Shown here: piece by piece, positions 12,590-23,907 of the stretch
How positions within the stretch are numbered: the first letter of the stretch is position 1
How the letters are laid out: every line of letters begins with the position of its first letter
NCBI GenBank assembly: GCA_019137255.1
Contig: WPDH01000114.1
Span: 62,001-126,000 of the forward strand
Direction: 5' to 3'
Origin: Corinectria fuckeliana
Lineage: Eukaryota; Ascomycota; Sordariomycetes; Hypocreales; Nectriaceae
DNA length: 64,000 bases
Made by a program: the position numbers and the translations under genes
Notes under the pieces: model-generated
Told to the model about the DNA's origin: nothing
Databases searched by the model: none
The model's input: the letters and a program-made list of their open reading frames with translations, nothing else

Positions 12590-13200
12590 GAGGAGATGGT
12601 GAATTGTTAGGTTTTCCAAAAGAAATGGCGACTCGAGCCGCGCTTCGGGCTTTGGCTGGCCCTTCGGTCGCTTGCGTGGATCGCTAGCGCAGACAGGGCA
12701 TTTCTTGAGGAGGAAAATAACATCCGCTCACATTATCCCGTAGCAGGAGGTGGCCCATCCAACATGTCCGTTACTCTTGTGGACAAGCTCCACCTTGTCC
12801 ACGATGTCTTCGTTAATGTTGACTTCTCGATTTTGTTCTTTCGGATCCTTCGCTATGGTAACGAGGGTTTGTGCTTGTGAATCTCATGCGAAGGGTTTCC
12901 GAACGTAGTTGCGCTGGCTGAACTCTTGCTGTGACGACGGTCGCATTTCAGGATCTGTCAGCTACCTGAGGTTGTTCTCTCTTTCAACTCGAGACACACA
13001 GCAATTGTGCGAATTGTCGTGAACATGCTGTAGAAAAGCTGCTCGCGTCGTGTTGCAGAATAATGCAGGCTGACCCTTTGGGTCGGTAGACATGATGTCT
13101 CAAATCTCGTCGTTTCAAGTTGTCGGGATCCACACACCAAGCGTCAAGACCGATCTCGACTGCAGGCGTCGAGATGAGACTAGCCTCGACTACAGGCGTA
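12590..13200 (-). pseudogene. Decayed gene with HHCC-type zinc-binding domain
   Basis: On the minus strand, translated pieces in more than one frame read as a protein. Around 13200-13060 comes LDAWCVDPDNLKRRDLRHHVYRP. Around 12820-12665 comes VELVHKSNGHVGW, then an in-frame TGA, then ADVIFLLKKCPVCASDPRKRPK. The order H...H...C..C resembles integrase-type zinc-binding domains, although similar domains occur in fungal proteins that are not retroelements. Frames shift between the pieces and the TGA sits where an arginine (CGA) would fit, so this is probably a pseudogene. It stands immediately beside the NLR gene. The family assignment is an inference from the residue spacing. Confidence 0.45.
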
Positions 13201-13339
13201 AGCCTCAGGACGAGAACCCCGCTCAGCGCTCGGTTCAATGGAGATGCTCAGCCTCTCCCGCCTTTTAGCTTCCCTCGCTGCACTAAGTCATTGCCTCGAT
13301 GAACGACTATTGGGCAGAAGTCCTCGAGTCACACCCAAA

Positions 13340-16300
13340 ATGGCGGACATTGCTCTTTCTGTCAGGCCAAAACCTGATGTTCCTTCCGACATAGGCCTGA
13401 TATGGAAATCCGCCGTTGACCGCTATGAGCAAACCACCGGGCTTCAGATCGAGCAGCTAGCACCGGCTAGGACCGTCGAGCACATCTTAGACGAAATCGG
13501 CGATAAAGAATCACGATTCAGCGCGCGCCGTCACGATGGCACTAGGTTGGACAAGTTCAGAACCCTTGTCAACCAGAGCCTTTTGCCTATCCAAGCCGTG
13601 GGAGCCGTAGTAGCCCAAGCAACTAAAACGGTAAATCACGCAGTCCACCCGAGATGCCTGTCGCTGATAAACGTTAGATGTATCCCCCAAGCGAAGCTAT
13701 TTTTGCAGCATTTCGGTACCTCATATCGGTTTGTCGCCTGGACGGTATTCTGATTGTCTCTTCTGCCGTTCTGATAGGCGCCAGGTCTCAAATAGCGTCT
13801 CCTCCGACTACGACAAGATTGCGGGCGTCTTTGAAGACTTGCGTTCATATCTTACCCGCTTGAAGATTTGGGAGGATAACGTTCCGCAAATACCTGAGCT
13901 CAAAGTGGCTCTTACTGAAGTCTTTACATCCGTCCTGGTTCTTTGCGGGATCTGTACCAAATACATTCGTACAAAGCGAGTTGGTATGTCTATTGCAGCT
14001 GCTTCCCTGGAAGCCGGCTCCCCTGCTAGTCACATCATCGATACCTCGGTTCAAATAGACCCTGCTACCGGAAACAAATCATTGATTTCAAATGGCGTTA
14101 CTGACTTCTCTCCCATTCTCAAGTCAAGGCGTTCCGAATCCTCACTTCGGGTGAAGATGCTGGGCTGAAAGCCGCGTATGAAACCTTCCACAAAATGGTC
14201 GAGCGCGAGCAAGGCGTGGTGAGGAATGCTATACTCTTGGGAGTAGAGCAAACCAAGGACGATGCCCGTGCTGTGAATGCTGGCGTGAGAGAGAACCTGA
14301 CGGTCACGAATCGCATTGACGATAATGTCCAGACTTTCATGGCCGATTCTAGCCGTGTCTATAAGCATTTGGATAGTAAGTTTTCCATTACTCTTAAGAC
14401 GAATGCTTGCATCTGATTAAGCGACTCCAGGTCGCGAAGCCGCTCATGAACGTGAAGGTACCATTGCATGGATTTCGACCCTTGATTTTCGAGATAAACA
14501 GCGGACTGTATTTTCGAAACATCACCGAGACACAAATCAGTGGTTATTGGACTCTGACCAGTTCCAAGAATGGTACAATGGGGATCAGAACTCCACACTT
14601 TGGTGCCCTGGACCTCGTATGTATCGGTTCTCTCGTTTCATTGAATTATAGTTAATGTGCGAATGAAGCCGGCTCTGGGAAAACAGTCATGATGTAAGTG
14701 TCTCGATTGTGTGATAATATCCCCAGGGTTGTATTTAATCTGTCCGTAACAGGTCGACCATTATAAATCACATCGACGAAACCAGCGAGGGGCCAAACAT
14801 CGCAATCGCATACGTATACTGTGACCATAAGGATCAGAAGACAGAAACGGAGCTTTGGTCTTGTGTTATGAGACAATTGGTCGAATCATGTCACCATATA
14901 CCTCCGGAAGTACGAGCGTTTCGCGAAAAATACCTCGAAAAGAGGTCGCATCCATCTGACGATGACCGAATATCCCTCATCAGGACGCTGTCTCAGCTAT
15001 TCCACAGGACCTTCGTCTTGTTCGATGCGCTAGTAAGACTCCCTTGTGAACGATATGTTCGCTCTAATAGATGGCTGATTCAATACCTGACCATATAGGA
15101 TGAATGCCCCGAAGAGAACAGAGAGGCCCTAATTCTCTTTGCAGCGAAGCTAGAGCGTTCCGTTCGCCTCTTGTTCACCTCACGTCCAAACGTGGACCTC
15201 GAAGACAGCTTCTCCAACTTGGCGCGTATTGACATTCGCGCTGACAGCTCTGACATTGAGACTTATTTGAGGGCTGTGATGACCAAGAATAAGAGAATGC
15301 GTTTATTCACTTCCAAAGACTCAAACTTGAGTAGAGACGTTATAGAAAGACTTCTCAAAGATGCGGACGGCATGTAAGTTGCACATAACCTGGCACCGAT
15401 ATAACATAAAGACATGTCGTTAATGGAATCATAGGTTTCTACTTGCTTACCTACAGATGGAGCATCTGTGCCTCCAGACGTCACCAAAAAAGGTCCGCGC
15501 TTCTTTGGATACACTTTCCAAGGACGTGAATGCCTTCTATGGCAAAGCGTTGCAAAGAATAGAGGATCAGGAGGAGATCGACCGGGACTTGGCCAGAAGA
15601 GTGATTTCATACATCTTCTATGCTAAGAATCCACTCAAGCTTGAAGAGCTACTTCATGCCTTGAGTGTTGAGTCCGGAGATTCCGAAATCGACGAAACGG
15701 CATTTACTGAGAAGCACATACTTCTCTCCGTTACTGCCGGGTTGGTCCGAATCGATGAGAACGGCAGTACAGCACTTGTCCATCTCACTTTGCATGAGTA
15801 CTTGGATGAGTCTCGCAAATTCTTGGAACCTGAATCTGAGATCGCAACTACGTGTCTTATTTACTTGTCTTTTGATGCTTTGGCTCAAGGGCCTTGCACC
15901 AGTGAAAAGGACCTCGACCAGCGACTGAGTCAACACAAGTTTCTTCCTTACGCATCTCATCACTGGGGGCATCACGTCACAGCTATCAAAGGACAGGAAA
16001 ACATGGACATGGCCCTAAAGTTCTTGGCAGACGAAAGGAAGCTAGCTTCTTCTATTCAGGTACTGTACATGCCCCGGCATAGGACAGATCGGCGATACGA
16101 TCTCTTCCCCGCAAACTTCACTTCGCTTCATGCTATCGCGTACTGGGGCTTGGAGGAGCTATTCGCTATTATTGGGTCACCAAGTGATCTCGTAAACAGT
16201 CAAGACAGCCATGGAATGACGAGTCTGCTTTTAGCTTCGCAGCGCGGGCATTCCCAGATGGTGTCGCTATTGCTTGCAAAAGGAGCCGACGCAGATACTA

Positions 16301-17817
16301 GAAACGATCGAGGCGAAACAGCTCTGGCATGGGCTGCTAGAAACGGGCACAAACATGTGGTAGAGCTACTCTTAGCAACCGGTGCCGATTCAATGATCGA
16401 AGACGATGAAGGATGGACACCGCTGCATTGGGGCGTCATGGGCGGGCACAATGACGTGGTCAAGCTGCTCCTCGGCCACTATGCAAGTTTCAGCTCAGGG
16501 CAAATGGAGAAGAACAAAGCACTCATTCTGGCAGCGGAGACAGGGAGCGAGAAGACGACGCAAATGCTTATAGATGAGGGTGCCAACGTTGATTGGAAAG
16601 ATGAGGAGGGAAGTACACCACTTCACTGGGCAGTTGCTGAGGGACATGAAGAGACCGTGAGCTTGCTTTTGGCCAACGGGGCGGATGCCAACTCCAGAGA
16701 CAACTACGACAATACTCCACTACACTGGGCAATCGCACACAGCGGGATTACACGTTTGCTGTTGAACAACGGAGCTCATGCGAATTTCGGGAACAACACG
16801 AAGCAAACGCCACTGCAGTGGAGCGTCCTGGCGGGACAGGAAGATGTGGTTGCAATCCTTCTTGAATACGGAGCTGACGTCAACTCGACGGATACCTACG
16901 GCGTAACTCCGCTTCATGCAGCATCTTTACAAGGACATGAGGCCGTAACGCATCTATTACTTGGAAGTGGGGCGGATGTTGAAATCAAGGATGTAGATGG
17001 ATGGACGCCACTACACGCGGCAGCTGTGAAAGAGCGCGATTCCCTTGCGGTTCTGTTAGCAGACAAGCTTGAGAACGGTCAGACAATATTAGATCAGGTG
17101 AGACTGGAAACGAGGGATCAAAACGAGCGTGATCTCATGGAAGAGATGGCAGAGAAGAAATCATCAGGGAGCACAGTGGTTCGCGGGCTTCGATCGGCCG
17201 TGAACAGCGGTTACAGGGAACGGATCCTGGGGCTTTTGGAGAGCGGTGTCGACATAGATGCCGAGGATGATATTGGAGGCAGCACAGCCCTCACTCTTGC
17301 GACGTGGCTTGGCCGAGACGATCTCGTACAGTTGCTTCTGGAAAATGGAGCAGATGTGAACAAGCGCGAGCGAAACGGTCGAGCAGCCTTGCACATCGCG
17401 GCCGAGGATGGCTATGCTGATCTTGTTGTCATGTTGGTTGACAATGGTGCCGAGATCGATGCAAAAGTGCATGGTTGGACGCCGCTACTCCTCGCAGCAA
17501 AGACTGAGCAGCGCTGGATCGTGGATCACCTGGTTGACAGCGGAGCAGATGTCAACAGCGAGGACTATCATGGACGAAGAGCGTTACATTGGACGGCTGG
17601 GTGCGGCGCGAGAACCTTGTCGGAATTCTTGCTCGAGCAAGGGGCCGAGATTGATGCTAAAGATCGCTGGGGAAAAACCGCGCTGGCGTGGGCGGTTGAG
17701 AACAAGAGACAGATGACGGTGAAGCTGCTCCAGGATCACGGTGCTGAAATCCAGCTTCGAGCCGAACGACAAGACTTGGCCCCGGGATTCGCAGTGGAAA
17801 GCGCGCAATATGCGTAG
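13340..17817 (+). CDS. NLR-like STAND protein: Goodbye - NACHT - ankyrin repeats
   Basis: Nine exons: 13340-13630, 13678-13728, 13785-13983, 14124-14375, 14431-14616, 14669-14693, 14753-15032, 15099-15373, 15435-17817. They sum to 1313 aa in one frame. Residues 1-250 match the fungal STAND N-terminal Goodbye domain (IWKSAVDRYEQTTG, PPSEAIFAAFRYLI, SSDYDKIAGVFEDL). A NACHT domain follows: Walker A PGSGKTVM is assembled by two splices around a 25-nt exon, and Walker B reads FVLFDALDECPEEN. The winged-helix region (LEELLHALSVE) leads to about 16 ankyrin repeats from residue 745 to the end, with a spacer after the tenth. Fungal NLRs detect non-self or cellular damage and can trigger programmed cell death. 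Repeats are diverged from each other, not the near-identical type. An alternative in-frame ATG at 13238 exists. Intron 3 (140 bp) is the least certain. Confidence 0.88.
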
Positions 17818-18107
17818 CCAAGGTCGACTAGAGCAGTACTTCTTTAGGCAACATGTATTTGTTTTTTATCCATTTTTTGGGCTCTTCTACTCAACTCCGG
17901 TGGTAAGGAACTTTGTGTAGAATCAGATCGAATATGCTACTGGTTTCTCGATATAACTGAAGCGTGATATCCAGACATTTTACTCACTTAAGACACTATT
18001 TATAGTACCTAATACATAGCATTCGATTTTCTCCGAAATACAGAGCTCTAATAATAAGTCAACCTTTAAAATCATTACTAACTACTATATTCACTCAATG
18101 TCTCAGC
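17818..18107. other. Short AT-rich spacer between convergent genes
   Basis: Contains the 3' ends of the NLR and of the isochorismatase-like gene. Nothing else is seen. Confidence 0.5.
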
Positions 18108-18744
18108 TTACTGCAGCACTCCAGTCTCCCTCCAAGACTTCAAAGCATCTTGAACCGGAGCAATCCTCGCTCCTCGAGCCCGTAGCGTCTGCTCGACACC
18201 CCTCTCAATCTCTATAGCTGATTGATTTTCCGTGTTGTAAGTTGAGTGAGCATCCTGGAGGAGCGTGACCTGGAATCCTGCATCAAGAGCACCTTTGCAA
18301 GTCTCTTGCACACAGCACTCGCTCTGGACACCAAAAGCCACAATTTTATGAATTCCCTGAGCTCTTAGTTGGTCTGCTAGTTGCGTGTTTGATTTGAACG
18401 TATCACCTGTCTCCCGTCAGTAGAGGCCGGCGTGCTTCGTGTTAGGATTGCTTGCGAGTCTGCTTGAATACCAAAATCTCATTATCAGCGTCGGGAAGGG
18501 GATTGAAGAAGACCTTCCACGGCTCCGTTCCTTGGACTAGTCTTCCACATTCTGGCGATTCCTCATGTTGAACAAAGACGATCAAAGGCGGTGTCGCATC
18601 TGGGCGAGTGAGACTTCTTGCTGCCGAGAGGATCTCTTCTCCATGTTGTTTGATTCGCGCGGCGTGCGGGATTTCGGTCTGTGCGTCTGCGACAAGTCCA
18701 TTTTGGATGTCAATGACAAAAAGAGCGGTACGATGAGGAGCCAT
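18108..18744 (-). CDS. Isochorismatase-like cysteine hydrolase
   Basis: Two exons, 18744-18456 and 18406-18108, encode 195 aa, the usual size for this family of small cysteine hydrolases (isochorismatase, nicotinamidase, N-carbamoylsarcosine amidase). The catalytic aspartate is in ALFVIDIQNG near the start, and the nucleophilic cysteine is in VAFGVQSECCVQETC. The intron 18407-18455 has GC, not GT, at its 5' end (GCAAGC) and AG at its 3' end, with CTGAC before it as a branch site. Without this splice the frame meets stops; with it the junction reads FKQTRDTFKSNTQLADQLRAQG, as the family requires. The substrate cannot be told from sequence. Upstream sequence is damaged by a homopolymer/N artefact. 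Confidence 0.85.
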
Positions 18745-18783
18745 TCTGAGAGGACGGCTGTGGTTGTTACTCAAAGGTGAGAG

Positions 18784-18832
18784 CGGGGGGGGGGGGGGGG
18801 GGGTTTTTTTTTNNCGGGGGGGTTCTTTTTTT
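18784..18832. other. Assembly gap or sequencing artefact (homopolymers with NN)
   Basis: A run of G, then a run of T, then two undetermined bases at 18813-18814, then more G and T runs. This looks like a failed base-calling or joining region, not biology. It lies about 40-90 bp upstream of the isochorismatase-like start, so the promoter sequence there is unreliable. Confidence 0.9.
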
Positions 18833-18964
18833 GGGAACAAAATGGTATGAGTCACCTTGATCACTGACTAACGTGAAAGATACTATCATCGTCCGCAAAC
18901 TAAGAGAGAGCCTATGCTTAATCTAGATAGCTAACCTTCCGACACTCTTCTCAATTGAGACAAG

Positions 18965-19300
18965 TATCTGATGGGGCAAAATCGACCTTATCCGATGATG
19001 TCAGCCCAACTTAAGCGTCAACACACTCGACAAAACAGAAGACCAAGCCCCGTATTGACTGTGAGCTGTAGAAATTCCGCACGGAGGATTGCTACTGCGA
19101 GACTTATACCGGCAACCTCGGTTACGACGTCTGGCAGATCGAGCGGCCCTAGAATCTCCCAGAAGTCGGTTCATGGAACGTTGAAAATGTCATCCCTCGG
19201 ATTGATTCAGCAATGCCTACTTTTAGTGATAGCCATCTTTTGGCCGTTAGTAATTCCACTGTCGCATTGATGTGGCATGGCTGCGACACTATCCGAGGAA
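18965..19300 (+). pseudogene. Remnant of a protein-coding gene with in-frame stops
   Basis: One frame has protein-like composition: from about 18976 through EDCYCETYTGNLGYDVWQIE (19085-19144) to NSTVALMWHGCDTIRGTR (19249-19302). Three stops interrupt it: TAA at about 19012, TAG at about 19069 and TAG at about 19150. Each would become glutamine with a single T-to-C change (CAA or CAG). No family is recognised. It could also be a chance frame, so this is tentative. Confidence 0.35.
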
Positions 19301-19581
19301 CGCGGTAGGTTGGGCGCAGTTGGAGCAGGCTAAGTAGTAGATGCTTCTTCGTACTACCATCTGCCATCGCTTTTTCTTTCCGTCTCTTCAGCCAGCCCTT
19401 CGATTTCTGTCACGGGTGCCTTCAGCGAGCTCTGCCCTCTCATCTTAGCCAGGCAAAGACTTCCACGGTAGCTTAAAAGTGAAACGTAATGGCGAGGCTA
19501 GAGCTGTGTATTTTTTAACACGTGCAGACTCTACATATGGCACAATAAAATTACATATGATCGGCCTTTGTTCGTCAAGGC

Positions 19582-20540
19582 TTAGCTAGTGACGTCGAAG
19601 GTATGGGAATGGATGTTGATGGTAGAAACCGTCCAGGTTTTCCCACCGTCTGTTGTCGTCAAGCCCGATGACTCGGCTTCCGTGAGAACCAAAGTGTCCC
19701 CAAACGATGTGTCGACAGCATTCAATATGATGGTGGTAGAGAGATATTCTGTATCGGTCAGCACTCCGAATAACTAGGCTGAAAAGAAAACTTACGGTGA
19801 GCAGCTGTAGTTCCAATGCAAGCACTGTCTTGGCATTCGACCGCCGTGCCCCATCCCTGCGCTTGTCCGGAGGCTACGCGCTATGAGTCAAATCGGATCG
19901 GGGACATACTCTCAGTTCAAACACTCACACGTTGAGAGGGACGATACGACTGAGCCACTGATAGATACAGTCTGGTCATATTTCCCGGTGGAGTCGTTGT
20001 ATTTATCTGGGTGTTTGGTCAGCTTGCACAAAGCGCGGGACATCTGTCCTTTGTCCTCGACTTACAGTGAATAGTCAACTCATCGCCAGCTGATGCAGGC
20101 ACCTCCTTTCCTCCAAGCTGTTCACCTGTTGATGTCAGCGTCAAACTCACTGCCAAGAGGCTTTTGTGATTAAAGTACCTTGCAGAGTACTAGCCCATGT
20201 GCACCATTGGCCACTGCTCGCACCGCAATTACTACTGGGAAGTTAGTATAGTCCATGGTCCTGTTCCAGACCTGTCGTTCTGCGCCACGTACCTAGCGGG
20301 ATCGGAAAAGGCAACTGCGAGTGCTTGAATTAGATCGCCACCGCTGGTGCCCATGCCTGGCCAAAGAGCCAGCCGGTCTTTCTGAGGGCTCGGAACTTCA
20401 GGCAGTACTAGTGTTGTAGTGGCTTCGCGGATCCATGAGCTGGTTGGACCGAGCGAGAAAGCAGGACCAAAGCCGACAGTGTCCTGGCACTTGACCACGT
20501 TTAGGAGAGCCGCAAGGCCGAGAGGGACTGAAAGATGCAT
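19582..20540 (-). CDS. Secreted protein of unknown function, about 228 aa
   Basis: Six exons fit: 20540-20293, 20234-20179, 20125-20066, 20006-19929, 19873-19796, 19748-19582; the lengths sum to 229 codons including stop. The N-terminus (MHLSVPLGLAALLNVVKC) is a signal peptide. The mature part is rich in Ser, Thr and Gly, has cysteine pairs (NCGASSGQWCTW and ECQDSACIG), and alternating hydrophobic segments suggestive of a beta-sandwich (YDQTVSISGSVVSSLS, TWTVSTINIHSHTFDV). It may belong with fungal concanavalin A-like secreted proteins, but I see no catalytic motif. It is a candidate extracellular or effector-type protein. Confidence 0.65.
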
Positions 20541-21735
20541 AATGACTCGGCTTGACAGAATATATCAGAGTGCGTGATGTTCGCGCAGTTGCTCCCTATG
20601 CTCCTTATTGATGTTTTTATTTGTAGGGGAAATGCCCGTTATATTTCTTCTGCGCCTCTATAAGATCAACTCCTTATGTAATGGCTAGAGTTGTCTGTAG
20701 CGCCTGGTTTTATGTAGAAAGCCGTTTGTAGTTTTTCCACCTACCAGCCATTCGTCTCATAACTTGAAACAAAGCAGCGGCATCTGGCTAGGGACTTCTG
20801 TTTACGGCAAGTAGGGTAAGCTCACGAGTTAAGGAGGAAACTGCCGTTTTTGCCGTGCTGTCATGTCATACCGGCTCAAAAGCACTTATTTCCACGTATT
20901 GTATCTCGACAACCCAGGCTGAAACACGGAAAGCGAGTCCTGACCCACCTGTACGGCCGGTTGGGGTTTCAATTTCCTAAATGCAACTCTGCGGTTCCCT
21001 GTCAATCTTCTGCTGTAGATCTACGCCGTAAGCGCATCGTTTGCGGTAGCAGCAGCCTAGTTGCAACAGGAGTTTTCTCAGTGGCCTAGCTTGATATTTG
21101 CCAACAAGATGTCGTCACTTGGGATCCCAGATCTTTTGTGTCGATCTCGTAGGGAGTTAACAAGGCATACTCGTCTTTATAGCAGACTGAAACCTTAGAC
21201 GGTATGCATCCCAAGCAAGTTTTCTATCGTCAAGAACGCTAATGTCACATTCAGCTTTAGGTCAACTTAGTACTAAGCAACAGCGTAGTGCGCATTGCAT
21301 TTTGCTATGACTGGAAAATGCAATAGTTAATAGCCTATATTTTATCTTCCTGTACGACTTGTTTCTAAGTATCGCAATTATAGCAGCATTGATAATTATT
21401 GTTAAGGTATGTAGAGAAAGTAGTAAGGATATTGTTATTAAAATAGAATAATAAGTCTATGCAGAATATATTCTAGAGGACTGAATATTAATTAGTCGAT
21501 ATTTAGCTAACAGAGGTTGAAGGTAGGGTTTTATAACAGTTTAGTGAAGCCTCTCAATATTATGAAGCTTGATAGCCATAACGTCACAAGTCAGTTACAT
21601 CAAGCAGCAATGCAGCAACATGGGGGCGAAGCTGATTCTTATTAGGTACTTGTCGAGACCTGCATCTCCAAAAACGTCACATCTAGACTAGATATTCGTC
21701 ATCAAGGGTATTCCAAAAGCTATCACCTAATGGCG
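20541..21735. other. Intergenic, AT-rich, repeat-bearing region
   Basis: No gene is supported. It contains a dispersed repeat copy at 21240-21335, an AT-rich low-complexity stretch from about 21330 to 21560, and a second repeat fragment near 21655-21740. Confidence 0.5.
21240..21335 (+). repeat. Dispersed repeat, copy B
   Basis: Matches the reverse complement of 8089-8190 (shared AGCGTAGTGCG and CATTTTGCTATGACTGGAAA). The two copies differ largely by C/T and G/A changes, as expected for RIP or long decay. Confidence 0.75.
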
Positions 21736-21740
21736 CATGC
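21655..21740 (+). repeat. Fragment of a dispersed repeat shared with 29050-29140
   Basis: Shares AACGTCACATCTAGACTA and downstream ATCCGYCA-like and CGCATGC words with 29071-29133, in the same order and spacing. Confidence 0.6.
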
Positions 21741-22660
21741 CCTTCACCCTAGGGAGTTGTCGCCACGACCTTGATGGTCACACGGGGAATCGCGACTCGT
21801 CTTGCGGGGAGGAAGTCAAGACGTCTACCTCGTGGTGCAATGCAAAGAAATGTATCGAATTCAAACTTCAGTGGTTTGAGCGTATCGCCGTCGGTATTAA
21901 TATGATGAACGACGTTGACGCCATCAATATGTTGAAGCGCCAAAACCAGCGCATTGATCGCGACAGTAAGTGGAGGATTCACGCATGACATTGGATTGTG
22001 CAACTGACATTCCCTTATACAGTCAGGATATCAACAACAGTGCCATCAAATGTCAAGCCGACAAGGCCGTGACAAACGGCGTGTGGTCCTTTGCGGCTCA
22101 AGAGGAGGATGGCGAAGCCGCCTCTTGTGCTGCTCCTACTGCGTCCCGGACTCTTTCGACCTTGTCCATATCCATCGTCTCCACCTCTCAGGCGGATAGC
22201 ACCACGACTACTGCTAAGCCTACCACTACGACTAAGACCGAGGTCTAGAGGAGAGAAATCACTTGCCATGACAAAGCAGACCTCCCGGGTCATACAGACA
22301 TCGGTGGAAAGTCTCAGGGTGACTTTTCCAACGACTTCAGTGCGATGATAGCCTCTACGACGGCGCGGGAAGCGTAAAGTTGAACAAAAAGGATAAGCAA
22401 GGTGTTTCATATTCATACTCAGTCCACTGGATCGATAAATATGTGACTGCCAAGGATAAGCAGGACTTCAGGTTCCCTCTTGGTTTGGGCAGTCGGATCA
22501 CAGCTTACTTGGTCGTGAGAGAGCGTACACAAAGTGTAAGCTGTACATCGTTTCCTGACCCTTGAACATTACTGACTTTTGCAATAGGTGACAACGGTGG
22601 TATAGGAGGAACAAACTAAATTGGCTGCTTGTTGTATGACTGTACTGGCGGAAAGCAAGT
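21737..22660 (+). pseudogene. Pseudogene of a secreted protein with a C-terminal NGGxGG cysteine-rich domain
   Basis: Coding-like pieces run in order: AIKCQADKAVTNGVWSFAAQ (about 22045), a Ser/Thr-rich linker (to 22245), then after a TAG at 22246 the segment REITCHDKADLPGHTDIGG, then after a frameshift near 22355 the segment YSYSVHWIDKYVTAKDKQDF, and after a possible intron DNGGIGGTN, a TAA, then IGCLLYDCTGGK. The last pieces match a C-terminal domain I know from fungal secreted proteins (pattern NGGxGGxxxxGCLxY). Both stops fall where Gln codons would fit. At least two stops and one frameshift make the gene non-functional. The identity of the N-terminal part is unclear. Confidence 0.6.
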
Positions 22661-22821
22661 TTATCATAACCAATTTTGCAGCTAACCATGGAACATGAAT
22701 GCATGTTGGACATATTGAGAGCAACTTGGGAGTACACGTAGAGCCAGCTGTTTCCCCATATACTGAATGAGGTCTTTCTGCGCACCCCTCCCCACTTAGG
22801 TTAACTGACTATGCAACCAAG

Positions 22822-23907
22822 TCAAAATTTGCTTGGGAGTCCTGGATACAACTCCTTCTGGCGTTGCACTACAGCAGGGTGCAGAATAGCTCCGGGTTTG
22901 AGTTTGCCAAAGTCCAAATCAACTTGTTCTCTGATGTCAGGGAACGGGCCCAGAGGCGTGATGGCGAGCGGGTTGATTTTGTAATGACTCTTGGTGTACT
23001 ATCTCACTGGTTAGTGGACTGGCCGACGAAAAGTGCTGATTTGACTCACATTCTCCTTAATGTGTCTGAAATCCGTTGTCTCTCGGAACCCTTTGACGTT
23101 CCAGTAAAGGTTCCTCAGCCACTCATGAATGACAGGGTAGTCGCCACGGATCGTCCCGAGATTGCACTTGAAATGCTGGACGTAGACGACGTCGAACCGA
23201 ATGACTGTTGCGTACGCCCTGATATCGATTTCAGTCAGCTCCTTGCCAAGAATGTATGGTCCTCCATGCTGATAGACCAGCTTCTCTAATTTGTTCAGAG
23301 CTGCAAATACTGTCGGTAGGTTTTCTTCGTATGTCTCTTGAGTAGTCGCAAAGCCGGCCTTGTAGACGCCCGTATTGAGATCCCGTTGCATCCAAACGCT
23401 GATCTCGTCGATTGCGGCTCTGAGATGCTCTGGGTAGAGATCCAGCCCGCGGCCAGGGCTGTCATCGGGCAGAATTGAGTTGAAAGCTTTCGGCAGCCAG
23501 CGCAACATCTCAGCACTCTCATTATTCACAATTTTCCCCTGCTTCTTATCCCAGAGCAGAGGAACGCTGTACCTTCCTTTATAACCCGGGTCATCCTTAA
23601 AGTACACTTCGTGCAAGAACTTTGACTTGAATAGATGGTCCTCTGTTGACCCCTCGTAAAGATCGTCCGGCGCAGAAGGAAATTGCCACCCGGGCCAGCC
23701 CTTGTCGTCTCCTTTCGGATATGGCTTGACAATGGAGATGTCGATAAGAGACTCAAGTCCCTTGAGGCAGCGAACCAGATTGGCGCGATGAGCAAATGGA
23801 CAAAACAGCCCAATGTACATGTGATATCGCCCGGCCTCGGGGGGGAACTGGCTCCCATCGGCAATGACTCCATGCCAGGAATCTTCAGGGCCATTGTGGA
23901 TTGACAT
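22822..23907 (-). CDS. Omega-like glutathione S-transferase (Ecm4/Gto, glutathionyl-hydroquinone reductase type)
   Basis: Two exons, 23907-23050 and 22998-22822 (51-bp intron), encode 344 aa. The thioredoxin-fold half has the active-site motif LFCPFAHR with the catalytic cysteine near residue 35, and the glutathione-contact segment SVPLLWDKKQGKIVNNESAE. The helical half has the typical YILGKELTEIDIRAYATVIRFD. Splicing restores HIKENYTKSHYKINPLAITPLGP, which is diagnostic for the family. Members reduce glutathionyl-hydroquinones or deglutathionylate small molecules. The length and both halves look complete. Confidence 0.93.
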
